From positions 162,956,797 to 163,020,796 of the forward strand of contig CM070874.1 of assembly GCA_036365515.1 (NCBI GenBank): 64,000 bases of DNA. The letters are read 5' to 3'. Shown here piece after piece: positions 52,330-61,780 of this stretch (within the stretch, counting starts at the first letter, position 1; each line of letters opens with the position of its first letter). The translations under genes and the position numbers were made by a program. The DNA is from Torymus aiolomorphi (lineage: Eukaryota > Arthropoda > Insecta > Hymenoptera > Torymidae). Below the pieces are notes generated by a model that worked only from the letters and a program-made list of their open reading frames with translations, did not search any database and was not told the origin of the DNA.

Positions 52330-52704
52330 TTAATATTGCACGTTGTTGATATGTTTTTTACTACCAGAATATTGCAAAATCTGTAGTATTTTTCCAGGTA
52401 CTACTATGAAGGCACGTCCAATAGAGATTTTATCCACTTTAGTTGCTTCAGAGAATCTTTTCTTAAGAAACCTCTTAGTCTTTCCATGCTCTTTTTCATC
52501 GTAGTACATTACATGAAAATTCTGGAATTTCCTATTCGCCCACTCGTAAAGCGATTCTGGAGTTAATATTGCATCGTTTGATTGTGCTTGCAGACTGGCA
52601 CGTGTAGTTTCGCGTTTCAGGATAGCTCCTTCGCCATCACAAGCTCCTTTGCCATGCGCGGTTGCATGGAAATGCCAATCGGCTTTAACACCAAAATCAT
52701 CCAC
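52330..52704 (-). pseudogene. Fragment of an uncharacterised arthropod repeat-associated protein
   Basis: 124 codons containing DWHFHATAHGKGACDGEGAI, TTRASLQAQ and ILTPESLYEWA. I recall the pattern W.F.AT.HGKG.CDG.G...KR...RASL as widespread in uncharacterised proteins encoded in many copies in arthropod and cnidarian genomes, probably transposon-derived; I cannot name the enzyme. The start is a Met in the conserved block, so the N-terminus is missing; the right edge meets an AT-rich repeat at 52705. Confidence 0.4.
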
Positions 52705-53890
52705 AGAAAAAAAAATTTTGTAAATTTAACTAAATAAATTTATTTGAATTCCATTCAGTCAATTTAAATAAATATGTTCTTGAAATAAATACTCAATATC
52801 CAAGTTTAATAAATATTTATTAAAAAATCTCGATCATTTAGTAAAAATAAAATTTATTAAAAATAACTAAAGCTTTAATAAAATTAAATTTATCAGCTAC
52901 TAAAATTACATAAACAAGTTTTTTAAATATAATAAACCAATTTATTTAAAAGAAATAAAAACATTCTAATAAATAATTACTTAAAATACATAACTAATTT
53001 ATTATAACATACCGAATACGTATTTCTAAATGATTGATCATTTACTTGTATACGGATGATGAAAATTGATAAATATTTATTAAATTTTACAGAATATTTA
53101 ATTAATAAAGTAGAAATTTTATTACGTTCAAATAAACAATTTGTGAAGACAATATTTTTATTAACTATACCTGATAAAATTAATTTCTAAATATAATTAA
53201 ATATTTCTTTCATTGGGGGGGGTCCAAAGTTTAGACGATCCACTTTAGAATTGAAGTCAACTCTAGACGTTCTCTATTCCGACATAAGCTACTGCAGGTT
53301 GTGCAAAATTTCGAAATTCTAAATTACGAAAACCATATTTTCGTATGTAACAATTTACTTACTGTCCAAAACATCGAATTTCATCAATACTATTTTAAAA
53401 CGAATATAACTTGTTTCTAATGATTTATTTCGAAATATCTTTGTTGTATCCCTATTAAAATTCTATAAATGAAATTCGATGTTTTGGACAGTAGGTGAAT
53501 TGTCACATTCGAAAATATGATTTTCGTAATTTAGAATTTCGAAATTTTGCACAATCTGCAGTAGCTTATGTCGGAATGGAGAACGTCTAGAGTTGACTTC
53601 AATTCTAAAGTGGATCGTCTAAACTTTGACCAGACCACCCCCTTTCATTGAATAAAAAAATTATTTTAAATTACATAAATGCACTGACATAATAAATATT
53701 TATTAAAAATAATCGCAAATAGCTCACTTTTTAAATAATTATTCATTTAATAATAATAATAATGATTTCAATAGTAATAAATATTTTTGCACATTCGTGC
53801 TAATACCAATTTACATTTATAAAATATTTTATTACTTTTAATATATGTATTTTTAGAAACGAATAATTATTTATTAGTACTCAGAAACAT
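52705..53890. repeat. AT-rich AATAAATATTTATTA-type repeat split by a palindromic element
   Basis: 52705-53207 and 53651-53890 are dominated by TTTATTAAA/AATAAATA words in both orientations, including AATAAATATTTATTAAA. The palindromic element 53216-53642 has inserted between the halves. Coding potential is nil. Confidence 0.5.
53216..53642. mobile_element. Palindromic MITE with 8-bp target duplication
   Basis: 427 bp. The left end GGGGGGGTCCAAAGTTTAGACGATCC and the reversed right end GGGGGTGGTCTGGTCAAAGTTTAGACGATCC extend into arms of about 190 bp (TCTAGACGTTCTC, GACATAAGCTACTGCAG, CATCGAATTTCAT). TTTCATTG occurs at 53208-53215 and 53643-53650. Eight bases suits hAT- or related superfamilies; the terminal G run is not diagnostic. 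No ORF. Confidence 0.75.
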
Positions 53891-53891
53891 A

Positions 53892-54963
53892 ATTTCGTAG
53901 CCGATTGAGTGCCATTGCTCTACTCAAGGTTTTTATACGTATTTTTTCGTCCTGATTACAAATTTTGAGGGTAGAAGTCCTGAAAGTGGTCAGATAAATT
54001 GTTATTAACAATTTAATTGTTTAAATCGTTATATCTTTAATTCTTTGATAGATATCAAAATTTTGCTTTTGCTAAATTGTTGGTTTTTAATTCAGAAATA
54101 TGCTCGATTTTGAATTTTTAAGAAAACTTAATTCGAAAAAAAGTTATAGCAAATTTAGTGTAAAAAAGTCCTGATGTAGCTTCGCGCGGCCACTCTTTCG
54201 CTTGTATCTCCGGTTCTAACGAAAATTTTTCAATTTTCAACCTCGCATTTTGAAGAGAGAATAATATTCTATTAAGCTACTTCATAATTATTATCTATAA
54301 TTTAGTTTACATAATTATTTAAACGTTATTAATTAAAAATTTCAGTAAAAAATGTCAATTGAATTTGTTTGTAAGACTTTTTTCACTATTTGCACTAATT
54401 TTATCAAGATTTTTCTTTTGCAAACAAACAACTTTACAAAAGAAAAATCTTGATAAAATTAGTGCAAATAGTGAAAAAGTCTTATAAACAAATTAAATTG
54501 ACATTTTTTACTGAAATTTTTAATTAAAAACGTTTAAATAATTATGTAAACTAAATTAGAGATAATAATTATGAAGTAGCTTAATAGAATATTATTCTTT
54601 CTTCAAAATGCGAGGTTCGAAGTTGAAAAATTTTCCTTAGAACGGGAGATACAAGCCAAAGAGTGGCCGCGCGAAGCTACATCAGAACTTTTTTGCACTA
54701 AATTTGCTATAACTTTTTTCTAATTAAGTTTTCTTAAAAATTCAGAATCGAGCATAATTTTGAATTAAAAACCAACAATTTTGCGACAGCCAAATTTTGA
54801 TATCTATCAAAGAATTAAAGATATAACGATTTAAACAATTAAATTGTTAATAACAATTTACTTGACCACTTTCAGAACTTCTACCTTCAAAATTCGTAAT
54901 CAGGACAAAAAAATACGTATAAAAACCTTGAGTAGAGCAATGGCACTCAATCGGCTACGAAAT
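53892..54963. mobile_element. Large perfect-style palindrome (foldback element), CATA duplication
   Basis: 1,072 bp. Left ATTTCGTAGCCGATTGAGTG and right CACTCAATCGGCTACGAAAT are exact inverses; the arms, about 520 bp each, stay aligned to the centre near 54430 (AGATTTTTCTTTTG/CAAAAGAAAAATCT). CATA flanks it at 53888-53891 and 54964-54967. It contains no ORF. The RNA would fold into a very long hairpin. Confidence 0.8.
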
Positions 54964-55117
54964 CATAGCCTGCGCCTAGACTATATATTTACAATGACAG
55001 ACTAAAAACATAAATTACCAGAAAAAGTTAATCTCTGTTGTAACTATGTGTATCTTCGGTGGCTCACCAACTAATTATACTGATATTGTAAGGTTCAAGG
55101 GCACCTAGCCCGTTTAA
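54964..55117. other. Short spacer
   Basis: No gene or repeat structure seen. Confidence 0.5.
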
Positions 55118-55212
55118 TTAATAAAATAAATAAAATAAATAAAATAAATAAAATAAATAAAATAAATAAAATAAATAAAATAAATAAAATAAATAAAATA
55201 AATAAATAAAAT
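55118..55212. repeat. (TAAATAAAA)n microsatellite
   Basis: A 9-bp period repeated about nine times, then a few TAAAA variants, directly beside the end of the Penelope-like element. The period explains the Phe-Ile-Tyr frame on the minus strand. Microsatellites commonly abut Penelope-like elements. Confidence 0.85.
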
Positions 55213-55809
55213 AAAATAATTTACAATTCTCGTTCTGTCTCTATCACTCATATCTAATATTTTAGTTGGATTTAATTGATGTAAATGAGTACACACATTC
55301 AATATTAAATGTACAACGTTTCGATAACTTGATTGTTATCCATTTTAAGTACTGAAATTTATTAAAGGAGTATTTTCTACAAGTCAATGATAATACATTC
55401 GTCACAAATAATAGTCTTACCTATATTAAATTCCATGGATTACATCGTCATAAATTTATAGGCTCGACATAAGAGTTTTTTTCCTTTTCTAAACATTAAG
55501 AAACAAAAATGAAGTTGATGTATGAATTGTTGCACAGAGGTTAGCGTCAATTAAGTATAACTGATACCTTGTAGTCATTTATGGTTAAAAATGTAACATT
55601 GCACATACTCAATAAATTGGGACAGCAATCGAATAAATTAACAAATATAAAACAACACCAATAATAAGTTAACAGATAAAACAGCATATAATAAATTAAC
55701 ACAGAAACTGAACTAAAGCATTCAAGAGAGTAGAATAAAAGTAAACAAGTAACTGTTAATCTAATCACATTATGACAACAATGATACCACAGTTATGTTA
55801 GACTAAATA

Positions 55810-56175
55810 TTATTTTCGTGATTTTAGTTTGTTGAGCAATTGCGAATAATAACTACTTAAGTTTTGTGTATCTTCTTTTATGTTTATCGGGTTACTTTGT
55901 AGTTTTATATTAATCATCTCTGATATTAATCTTTTTCTCCAATTTTCTTCATTATCTAATATTACAGTGTTCTGAAAATCGAAATTATGTTTGAAATTTT
56001 TTACGTGTTCGTTTATAACAAATTTTTTATCATCTTTTTTCATATTCGCAATGTGCTCCTTAATCCTTGTATCTATCATCGGCTTACTTTCACCTACATA
56101 ACTAGCATCGCAGTCCTTACAGTTTATTCTATATACAATGTTAGTTCGTTCATTCGTTTTTCGTTCATTCGTTTT
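55810..56175 (-). pseudogene. GIY-YIG endonuclease region, inverted copy
   Basis: VYRINCKDCDASYVGESKPM followed by DTRIKEHIANMKK..., the GIY-YIG pattern (V-Y.I, then YVGES, R after about nine residues). 89 codons from the internal Met remain open; no RT is attached on this side. It differs from the right copy by only a few residues (for example KPMID against KRMLD, WRKRL against WRKLL). Confidence 0.75.
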
Positions 56176-56201
56176 CGTAAAACGAATTAACTCAAACTAA
56201 T

Positions 56202-57236
56202 ACAACTTTATCCAAGATATATGGACTACCAAAAATTCACAAAAAAGATACACCTTTAAGACCCATAGTATCATGTGTTGGTAGTCCAACATACCAAATA
56301 TCAAAAACATTAGACACACTTATTCGCAATAGCATTCCAAAACCAAAATCTTATATAAAAAATAGCCAAGACCTAATAGAAAAGATTAAAGATATTGTCA
56401 TTCCTAACGATCACACTATAATATCTCTGGATGTGACATCGTTATTTCCAAATGTTCCTAAAGAACTTGTAATTAATAGAATAGAAAAAAGATATCAACA
56501 TATTAGATCCAAAAATATTCCATTAACAAAAGTAATTGAAGCATCAGAATTCTTAAGGGACAACACCTTTTTCCAATTTGATGGCAACTATTACAGAAAA
56601 ACTTATGGATTACCTATAGGTAGTCCTATAAGTCCTCTATTCGCAGATATGGTAATGGTAGATTTAGAAGAAGAATGTATAAGAAAACTAGATTTTAAAC
56701 CAGTGTTTTATTATAGATATGTGGATGACATTATTATTTGTATTCCCAAAAACAAAATAAAACAAGTCCTTGAAAATTTCAATTCTTATCATAGTAGACT
56801 TAAATTTACAGACGAAGTAGAACAAAGTGATACCATAAGTTTCTTAGAAGTACTATTGATAAAAGAGAATAACAAAATCATTACAGATTGGTATCATAAA
56901 CCTACCTTCTCAGGTAGATTTTTAAATTTTAAATCAAATCATCCAACATCACAAAAAAGAGCAATGGTTTATAATCTAGTCGATAGAGCGATTTTACTAT
57001 CTAACAGGCAATTTTGGGAAAAAAACATCAATTTAGTTAAGAACCTATTAAAAAACAACCAATATCCAGAACGATTCATAGATTTCTATGTCAAAGAAAG
57101 ACTAAACAAGCTTAACTATAATAGTAAAGATAACAATAGAAAAACAGTAAAAAGAAATGTAATACTAAGTTTACCGTATATACCGCATATCTTTGAAAAG
57201 GTCTCAAATAATCTAAGAAAGTTTGGTATTAGATAA
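56202..57236 (+). CDS. Penelope-like reverse transcriptase
   Basis: The open frame begins before the first Met (56433), with YGLPKIHKKDTPLRPIVSC and ISLDVTSLFPNVP (first catalytic Asp), then TYGLPIGSPISPLFADMVM, YYRYVDDIIICIP (catalytic Asp pair), ISFLEVLLI, and KSNHPTSQKRAMVYNLVDRA in the thumb. These motifs and their order are those of Penelope-like RTs. About 345 codons to a TAA at 57236; the true N-terminus is missing because of the junction with the inverted arm near 56180. One stop and one A-run shift separate it from the GIY-YIG domain. Confidence 0.88.
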   Translation, partial: TTLSKIYGLPKIHKKDTPLRPIVSCVGSPTYQISKTLDTLIRNSIPKPKSYIKNSQDLIEKIKDIVIPNDHTIISLDVTSLFPNVPKELVINRIEKRYQHIRSKNIPLTKVIEASEFLRDNTFFQFDGNYYRKTYGLPIGSPISPLFADMVMVDLEEECIRKLDFKPVFYYRYVDDIIICIPKNKIKQVLENFNSYHSRLKFTDEVEQSDTISFLEVLLIKENNKIITDWYHKPTFSGRFLNFKSNHPTSQKRAMVYNLVDRAILLSNRQFWEKNINLVKNLLKNNQYPERFIDFYVKERLNKLNYNSKDNNRKTVKRNVILSLPYIPHIFEKVSNNLRKFGIR

Positions 57237-57643
57237 GTTTCGCAAATTAAAAATAATCTTAATAGTATAATAAAAAGAGGTAAAGATAGAAAAAAACGAA
57301 TGAACGAACTAACATTGTTTATAGAATAAACTGTAAGGACTGCGATGCTAGTTACGTAGGTGAAAGTAAGCGGATGTTAGATACAAGGATTAAGGAGCAC
57401 ATTGCGAATATGAAAAAAGATGATAAAAAATTTGTTATAAACGAACACGTAAAAAATTTCAAACATAATTTCGATTTTCAGAACACTCTAATATTAGATA
57501 ATGAAGAAAATTGGAGAAAACTATTAATATCAGAGATGATTAATATAAAACTACAAAGTAACCCGATAAACATAAAAGAAGATACACAAAACTTAAGTAG
57601 TTATTATTCGCAATTGCTCAACAAACTCAAATCACGAAAATAA
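57237..57643 (+). pseudogene. GIY-YIG endonuclease region of the main copy
   Basis: After the TAA the RT frame continues to an A run at about 57291; one base out, KTNERTNIVYRINCKDCDASYVGESKR begins and stays open to 57643. Two Cys in NCKDC form the CxxC typical of Penelope endonucleases between GIY and YIG. It nicks target DNA for target-primed reverse transcription. Length and motifs are intact; only the linkage to RT is broken. Confidence 0.78.
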
Positions 57644-58213
57644 TATTTAGTCTATGACAATTAAGTATAACGGTCTAACATAACTGTGGTATCATTGTTG
57701 TCATAATGTGATTAGATTGACAGTTACTTGTTTACTTTTATTCTAATCTCTTGAATGCTTTAGTTTAGTTTCTGTGTTAATTTATTATATGCTGTTTTAG
57801 CTGTTAACTTATTATTGGTGTTGTTTTATATTTGTTAATTTATTCGATTGCTGTCCCAATTTATTGAGTATGTGCAATGTTACATTTTTAACCATAAATG
57901 ACTACAAGGTATCAGTTATACTTAATTGACGCTAACCGCTGTGCAACAATTCATACATCAAGTTCATTTTTGTTTCTTAATGTTTAGAAAAGGAAAAAAA
58001 CTCTTATGTCGAGGCTATAAATTTATGACGATGTAATCCATGGAATTTAATATAGGTAAGACTATTATTTGTGACGAATGTATTATCATTGACTTGTAGA
58101 AAGTACTCCTTTAATAAATTTCAGTACTTGAAAAGGATAACAATCAAGTTATCGAAACGTTGTACATTTAATATTGAATGTGTGTACTCATTTAAATCAA
58201 TTAAATCCAACTA

Positions 58214-58984
58214 AAAAATAAAATAATTTAATTGTCATTAAAAATATTAGATCCGTGAAACTTGTTGAAGTGTATTTACTTTGAATGTTGCTCTTAAACT
58301 CTTTGAATTAAAAAATATACTTATATTCAATCAATTTTTATTTATTCGAGTGCAACTTGCTTAGTTAGTTGTTCAAAAGATATTTCCACGAAATACTCTA
58401 CAATTAATAGAAATTATCTCGATAATAATTTCTCAAATCATTATATTTATTTGTAATTAATTATATGTAGAATTAGCAATAAAATTTTTTTATTTTTGTA
58501 TCGTCCAAAATCATACATTTTACAATATTTTTCAACAGTTCATAATTCTTCCTAATTACATAGTGTTTAATCTTTTTAAAACAAAATCTTTCGGCTATGG
58601 CTCAAAGTTAACAACTTTTTACATAATTTTTTTACCAGCATAAAAACTGAAAAAAATTATTTATATGTAAGTTCTACGCAGGATAGTAATGGAAGCAGGT
58701 GATAGGCTACAAGTAAAGTTATCCATCAAATAATTTCTAAATCTAAATAAGGTAAATGTACCACCTAGAAACACTTCGTCAAATGTAGACCCTCGGTAGG
58801 AACACTTATATTATTTCAATATAAAAAGAAATGCTGTACACTTTTAACATAGAAGAAAAATGTTATCAGTTTTAATCGGTATTTATATATTCATAACTAA
58901 AATTGCAAACATTTCTCTTTAACACAACTAGAAGAAATAATTTATTTTATTGAGAGTGTTCATAGAAAATTAAAAACACGCATC
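58214..58984. other. No gene seen
   Basis: AT-rich spacer between the Penelope-like element and the satellite array. Confidence 0.6.
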
Positions 58985-60625
58985 TACTTAGGCAGGAAAA
59001 GCAAGTTAAACGCACAAGAGGGAAGGCGCCCAGGCAGGCTGACAATAAATTTAATATTCAAAAAATTCGTAAACCTAAGTAGGCATGAGAGGCGAGTTTG
59101 CGCATAAAATGGAGGTGCGCCCGCAGGCTGATACCAATTATCGAATAATATTAATACTGAATCGAATAATTTTTAAACCACAATAGCTGGCGGGGAAGCA
59201 AATTCAACGCACGATAGTTATGGTGTGCAAACAGGCTACCTGTATGAAATTAGTAATCGAATTATTTCTAAACCAAAATAGGAACTGTATAATTAAGTTA
59301 TTATTAATAAAATTATTAATTAAATAATTCTCAAACCAAAATAAGCGGGGGAAGCCGAGTTCGACGCCGTAACCTGGAATCGTGCAGACGGGCTATTATT
59401 AATAATATTAATAATTTAATAATACTTAAAGCGAAACAGGCGGCGGATACCAGTTCCGTACCTGAAAGTGGAGGCACGCAGTTTGACGCAGAAAATTGGA
59501 GGCGCGCAGTCGGGCGAATAAGATTATCAGTCAAATATAACTAGTTCTTAGCTAAAAAGGGCGGGGCACCGAGATTTACACACAAAAGTAAGGACGCAAT
59601 GACGAACTACCTATAAAAGTGATGAGTAAATAATATTTAAACGTAAGTCGGAAGCGGTAGCGAGTTTGACGCAGAAAGTGGAGCATCTCATCGGGATATT
59701 AATGCTAAAATTAATAATTAAATAATTACTAAACCAAAATAGGCTGGGAAAGTAATTTCCCCATTGTAAACTGGAAACACGTAGACGAACAACCCAGGTA
59801 ATTGAGAGGCAAGTAGTTTTAAATCTAGGTAGGCAGGGGCAGCCAGTTCGACGTAGTACAGTGGAGCAGCGCAAATGAGCTATGAATAATGAAATTAATA
59901 ATTAAATAAATTTTAAATCAAAGAAGGCGGGGATGCCAGTTCCGTGCTTAAACGTAAAAGCACGCCGATCGGCTACCTATAAAATGAATAAGCAAATAAT
60001 TATTAAACATTTATGTACGTAGAGGAATCGAGTTTGATGCAGAAATTGGAGCAGCGCAGACGGGCTAATAAAAAATGAATAATTCAATAATTCCTAAACT
60101 CAAATAGGAGGGGGAAGCGATTTCCGTGCTTGTAAGCGAAGGCACACAGACAGGCTACCTATAATGTTAATGCGCGAAATAATTTTTAAACGTATATGTA
60201 GGTAGAGGAAGCAAGTTTGACACAGAAAGTGCAGCAGCGCAACCGGGCTAGTAAAAAAATTAATAATTAAATAATTACTAAACCAAAATATGCTGGAGAA
60301 GGAATTCTCACATTGTAAACTGAAAACGCGTAGATGGGCAACCTATGCAATTGAGGAGGAAGATAGTTATAAATCTAAGTAGGGAGTGGCAACCAATTCA
60401 ACACAATGAAGTGGAGCAGCGTCTTAAACGAGCTATGAATAATAAAATTAAAAATTTGAGAATTTTTAAACCAAACCAGGCGGGGGATGCGAGTTCCGTG
60501 CTTGAAAGTGAAGGCACGCAGACAGGCTGCTCATTATTAAATTAATGCGCGCAATAATTTTTAAATGTACGTAGATAGAGGAAATGAGTTTTACGCAGAA
60601 AGAGGAGCAGGGCAGACGGGCTAAT
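58985..60625 (+). repeat. Satellite array, about 92-bp units in higher-order arrangement
   Basis: About 18 units, each an AT-rich half (AATTAATAATTAAATAATT..TAAACCAAA) and a GC-richer half ending GCAGACGGGCTA. Four kinds recur: A (TTCCGTGCTTGAAAGTGAAGG), B (GTTTGACGCAGAAAGTGGAG), C (CATTGTAAACTGGAAACACG) and D (GCAGCCAGTTCGACGTAGT). From 59640 the order is B C D A B A B C D A B; B to the equivalent B spans about 555 bp. The left end is more degenerate. No long ORF. Confidence 0.8.
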
Positions 60626-60637
60626 AAAATAGTACAT

Positions 60638-60751
60638 TACGATACATGTGACCTAGGTAGCACTTTCTTACCCTGTGTGAGTTAGGGCCCGAGCGTAGCG
60701 AGGGTCCTAATTACGCCGTGCGAGAGTGATACTTAGGTCACAAGTATCGTA
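60638..60751. repeat. Inverted repeat in the centre of the satellite inversion
   Basis: TACGATACATGTGACCTAGGTA (60638-60659) pairs with TACTTAGGTCACAAGTATCGTA (60730-60751). Inside is a second palindrome, TTAGGGCCC...GGGTCCTAA, around GAGCGTAGCGAG (60682-60711). Plus- and minus-oriented satellite units lie on its two sides. Confidence 0.75.
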
Positions 60752-60844
60752 TAGAATTTTATAGCACTGCCTACCTAAGCCCGCTGTCACGCCTATCTGT
60801 GTCCTCAGTTGTTCTTTGTTGCACCGTGAGGTTGCAACAAAGAA

Positions 60845-61265
60845 GAAAGTCCTTCCCCAGCCTATTTTGTTTTAGTAATTATTTAATTATCAATTTTTTA
60901 TTAGCCCGTCCGCGCTGCTCCACTTTCTGCGAAAAACTCGTTTCCTCTACCTATACCTACATTCAAAAATTATTTCGCGCATTAATTTAATAAGGACCCT
61001 ATCTGCGTGCCTTCACATTCAAGCTCGGAACTCGTATCCTCCGCCTGGTTTGTTTTAAGAATTCACAAATTATTAATTTTATTATTCAAAGCTCGTCTAC
61101 GCTGGTTCACTTCATTGCCTTAAATTGGCTGCCACTGCCTACTTTGATTTAAAACTACTTGCGTCTCAATTGGATAGGTTACCCGCCTGCGCATTTGCAT
61201 TTAAAAATGTATGGAACTTCCATTCTTCGCATTTTTTCGTTTAAGAATTATTTATTTATTAATTT
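60845..61265 (-). repeat. Satellite array, inverted block
   Basis: On the minus strand the order is C (end), D, A, B, C (start), the same cyclic order as in the plus-oriented block. At least four units; the array ends at the LTR that begins at 61273. Confidence 0.78.
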
Positions 61266-61272
61266 TTTTATT

Positions 61273-61545
61273 TGTTGGCATATGTATATGTTATACATAC
61301 GCAGGACGCGGATAGCTCCTCTAGTCGTTGGTCTCTCCCCTCCCCTCTACCTATGCGAGCGCGAGCGCGAGCGAGCGCAGTCAGTTGGACTGAGTTAGTC
61401 ATTGAGAGAAGAGCCCTTCGAGTCCTTTTATAGTTCATGTACAAATAGTTTATAGAGTGGGCTTATAATAAAAACAATATATTTCTTATACACGTATAAT
61501 CCTTTTATTCATCCTTACTCCTCCGCCAAAAGCAAACTGCTAACA
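61273..61545 (+). repeat. 5' LTR of a copia-type retrotransposon
   Basis: Begins TGTTGGC and ends GCTAACA, a seven-base terminal inverted repeat with one mismatch and TG...CA. It contains a TATA-like TTTTATAG (61426-61433) and AATAAA (61467-61472), about 35 bases apart, the usual U3-R layout. 273 bp is typical for Ty1/copia. The partner LTR must lie beyond 64000, so this is either a full element or a solo LTR next to a gene. Confidence 0.75.
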
Positions 61546-61560
61546 GGTTATGGGCCCAGG
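61546..61560 (+). promoter_or_regulatory. Primer binding site of copia type
   Basis: GGTTATGGGCCCAGG directly follows the LTR. To my knowledge Drosophila copia has GGTTATGGGCCCAG here, matching an internal part of initiator tRNA-Met used as a half-tRNA primer. The match supports Ty1/copia. Confidence 0.7.
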
Positions 61561-61780
61561 GCACGTTTGCCACTGAGCACGGAGGAGAAAAGGTTTTCTT
61601 GTGTTTCGGGAGCGCGCGCGCGACTGTGTGTGACAAAGAAGGTGAAAATCGAGAAGAACAAACAACATTATTACACGCACGAGGTAGAGAAGATAGAGGA
61701 GAGATCATTGGAGAGGTTTTGAGAGACTCGAGCAGAGGCAGCGGAGGAAATCGCAAGCCACCGAAAGAAAAGCTGCCAGG

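Larger units (their letters stand above)
55240..58213 (+). mobile_element. Penelope-like element with inverted terminal copies
   Basis: The left arm (about 55265-56175) is a reversed copy of the right part (57300-58213): both contain the GIY-YIG region plus the 3' untranslated region (CATTCAATATTAAATGTACAACG / CGTTGTACATTTAATATTGAATG). Between them lies one RT region (56202-57236). Head-to-head partial copies are typical of Penelope-like elements. The left arm extends about 45 bases further at its outer end than the right. Confidence 0.85.

Noticed and set aside
55114..55302. Phe-Ile-Tyr repeat protein
   Set aside because: Translation of the 9-bp (TAAATAAAA) microsatellite.
58985..61265. CRISPR-like array
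   Set aside because: Regular spacing, but the whole unit is repeated with no unique spacers; it is a satellite in a eukaryotic context.
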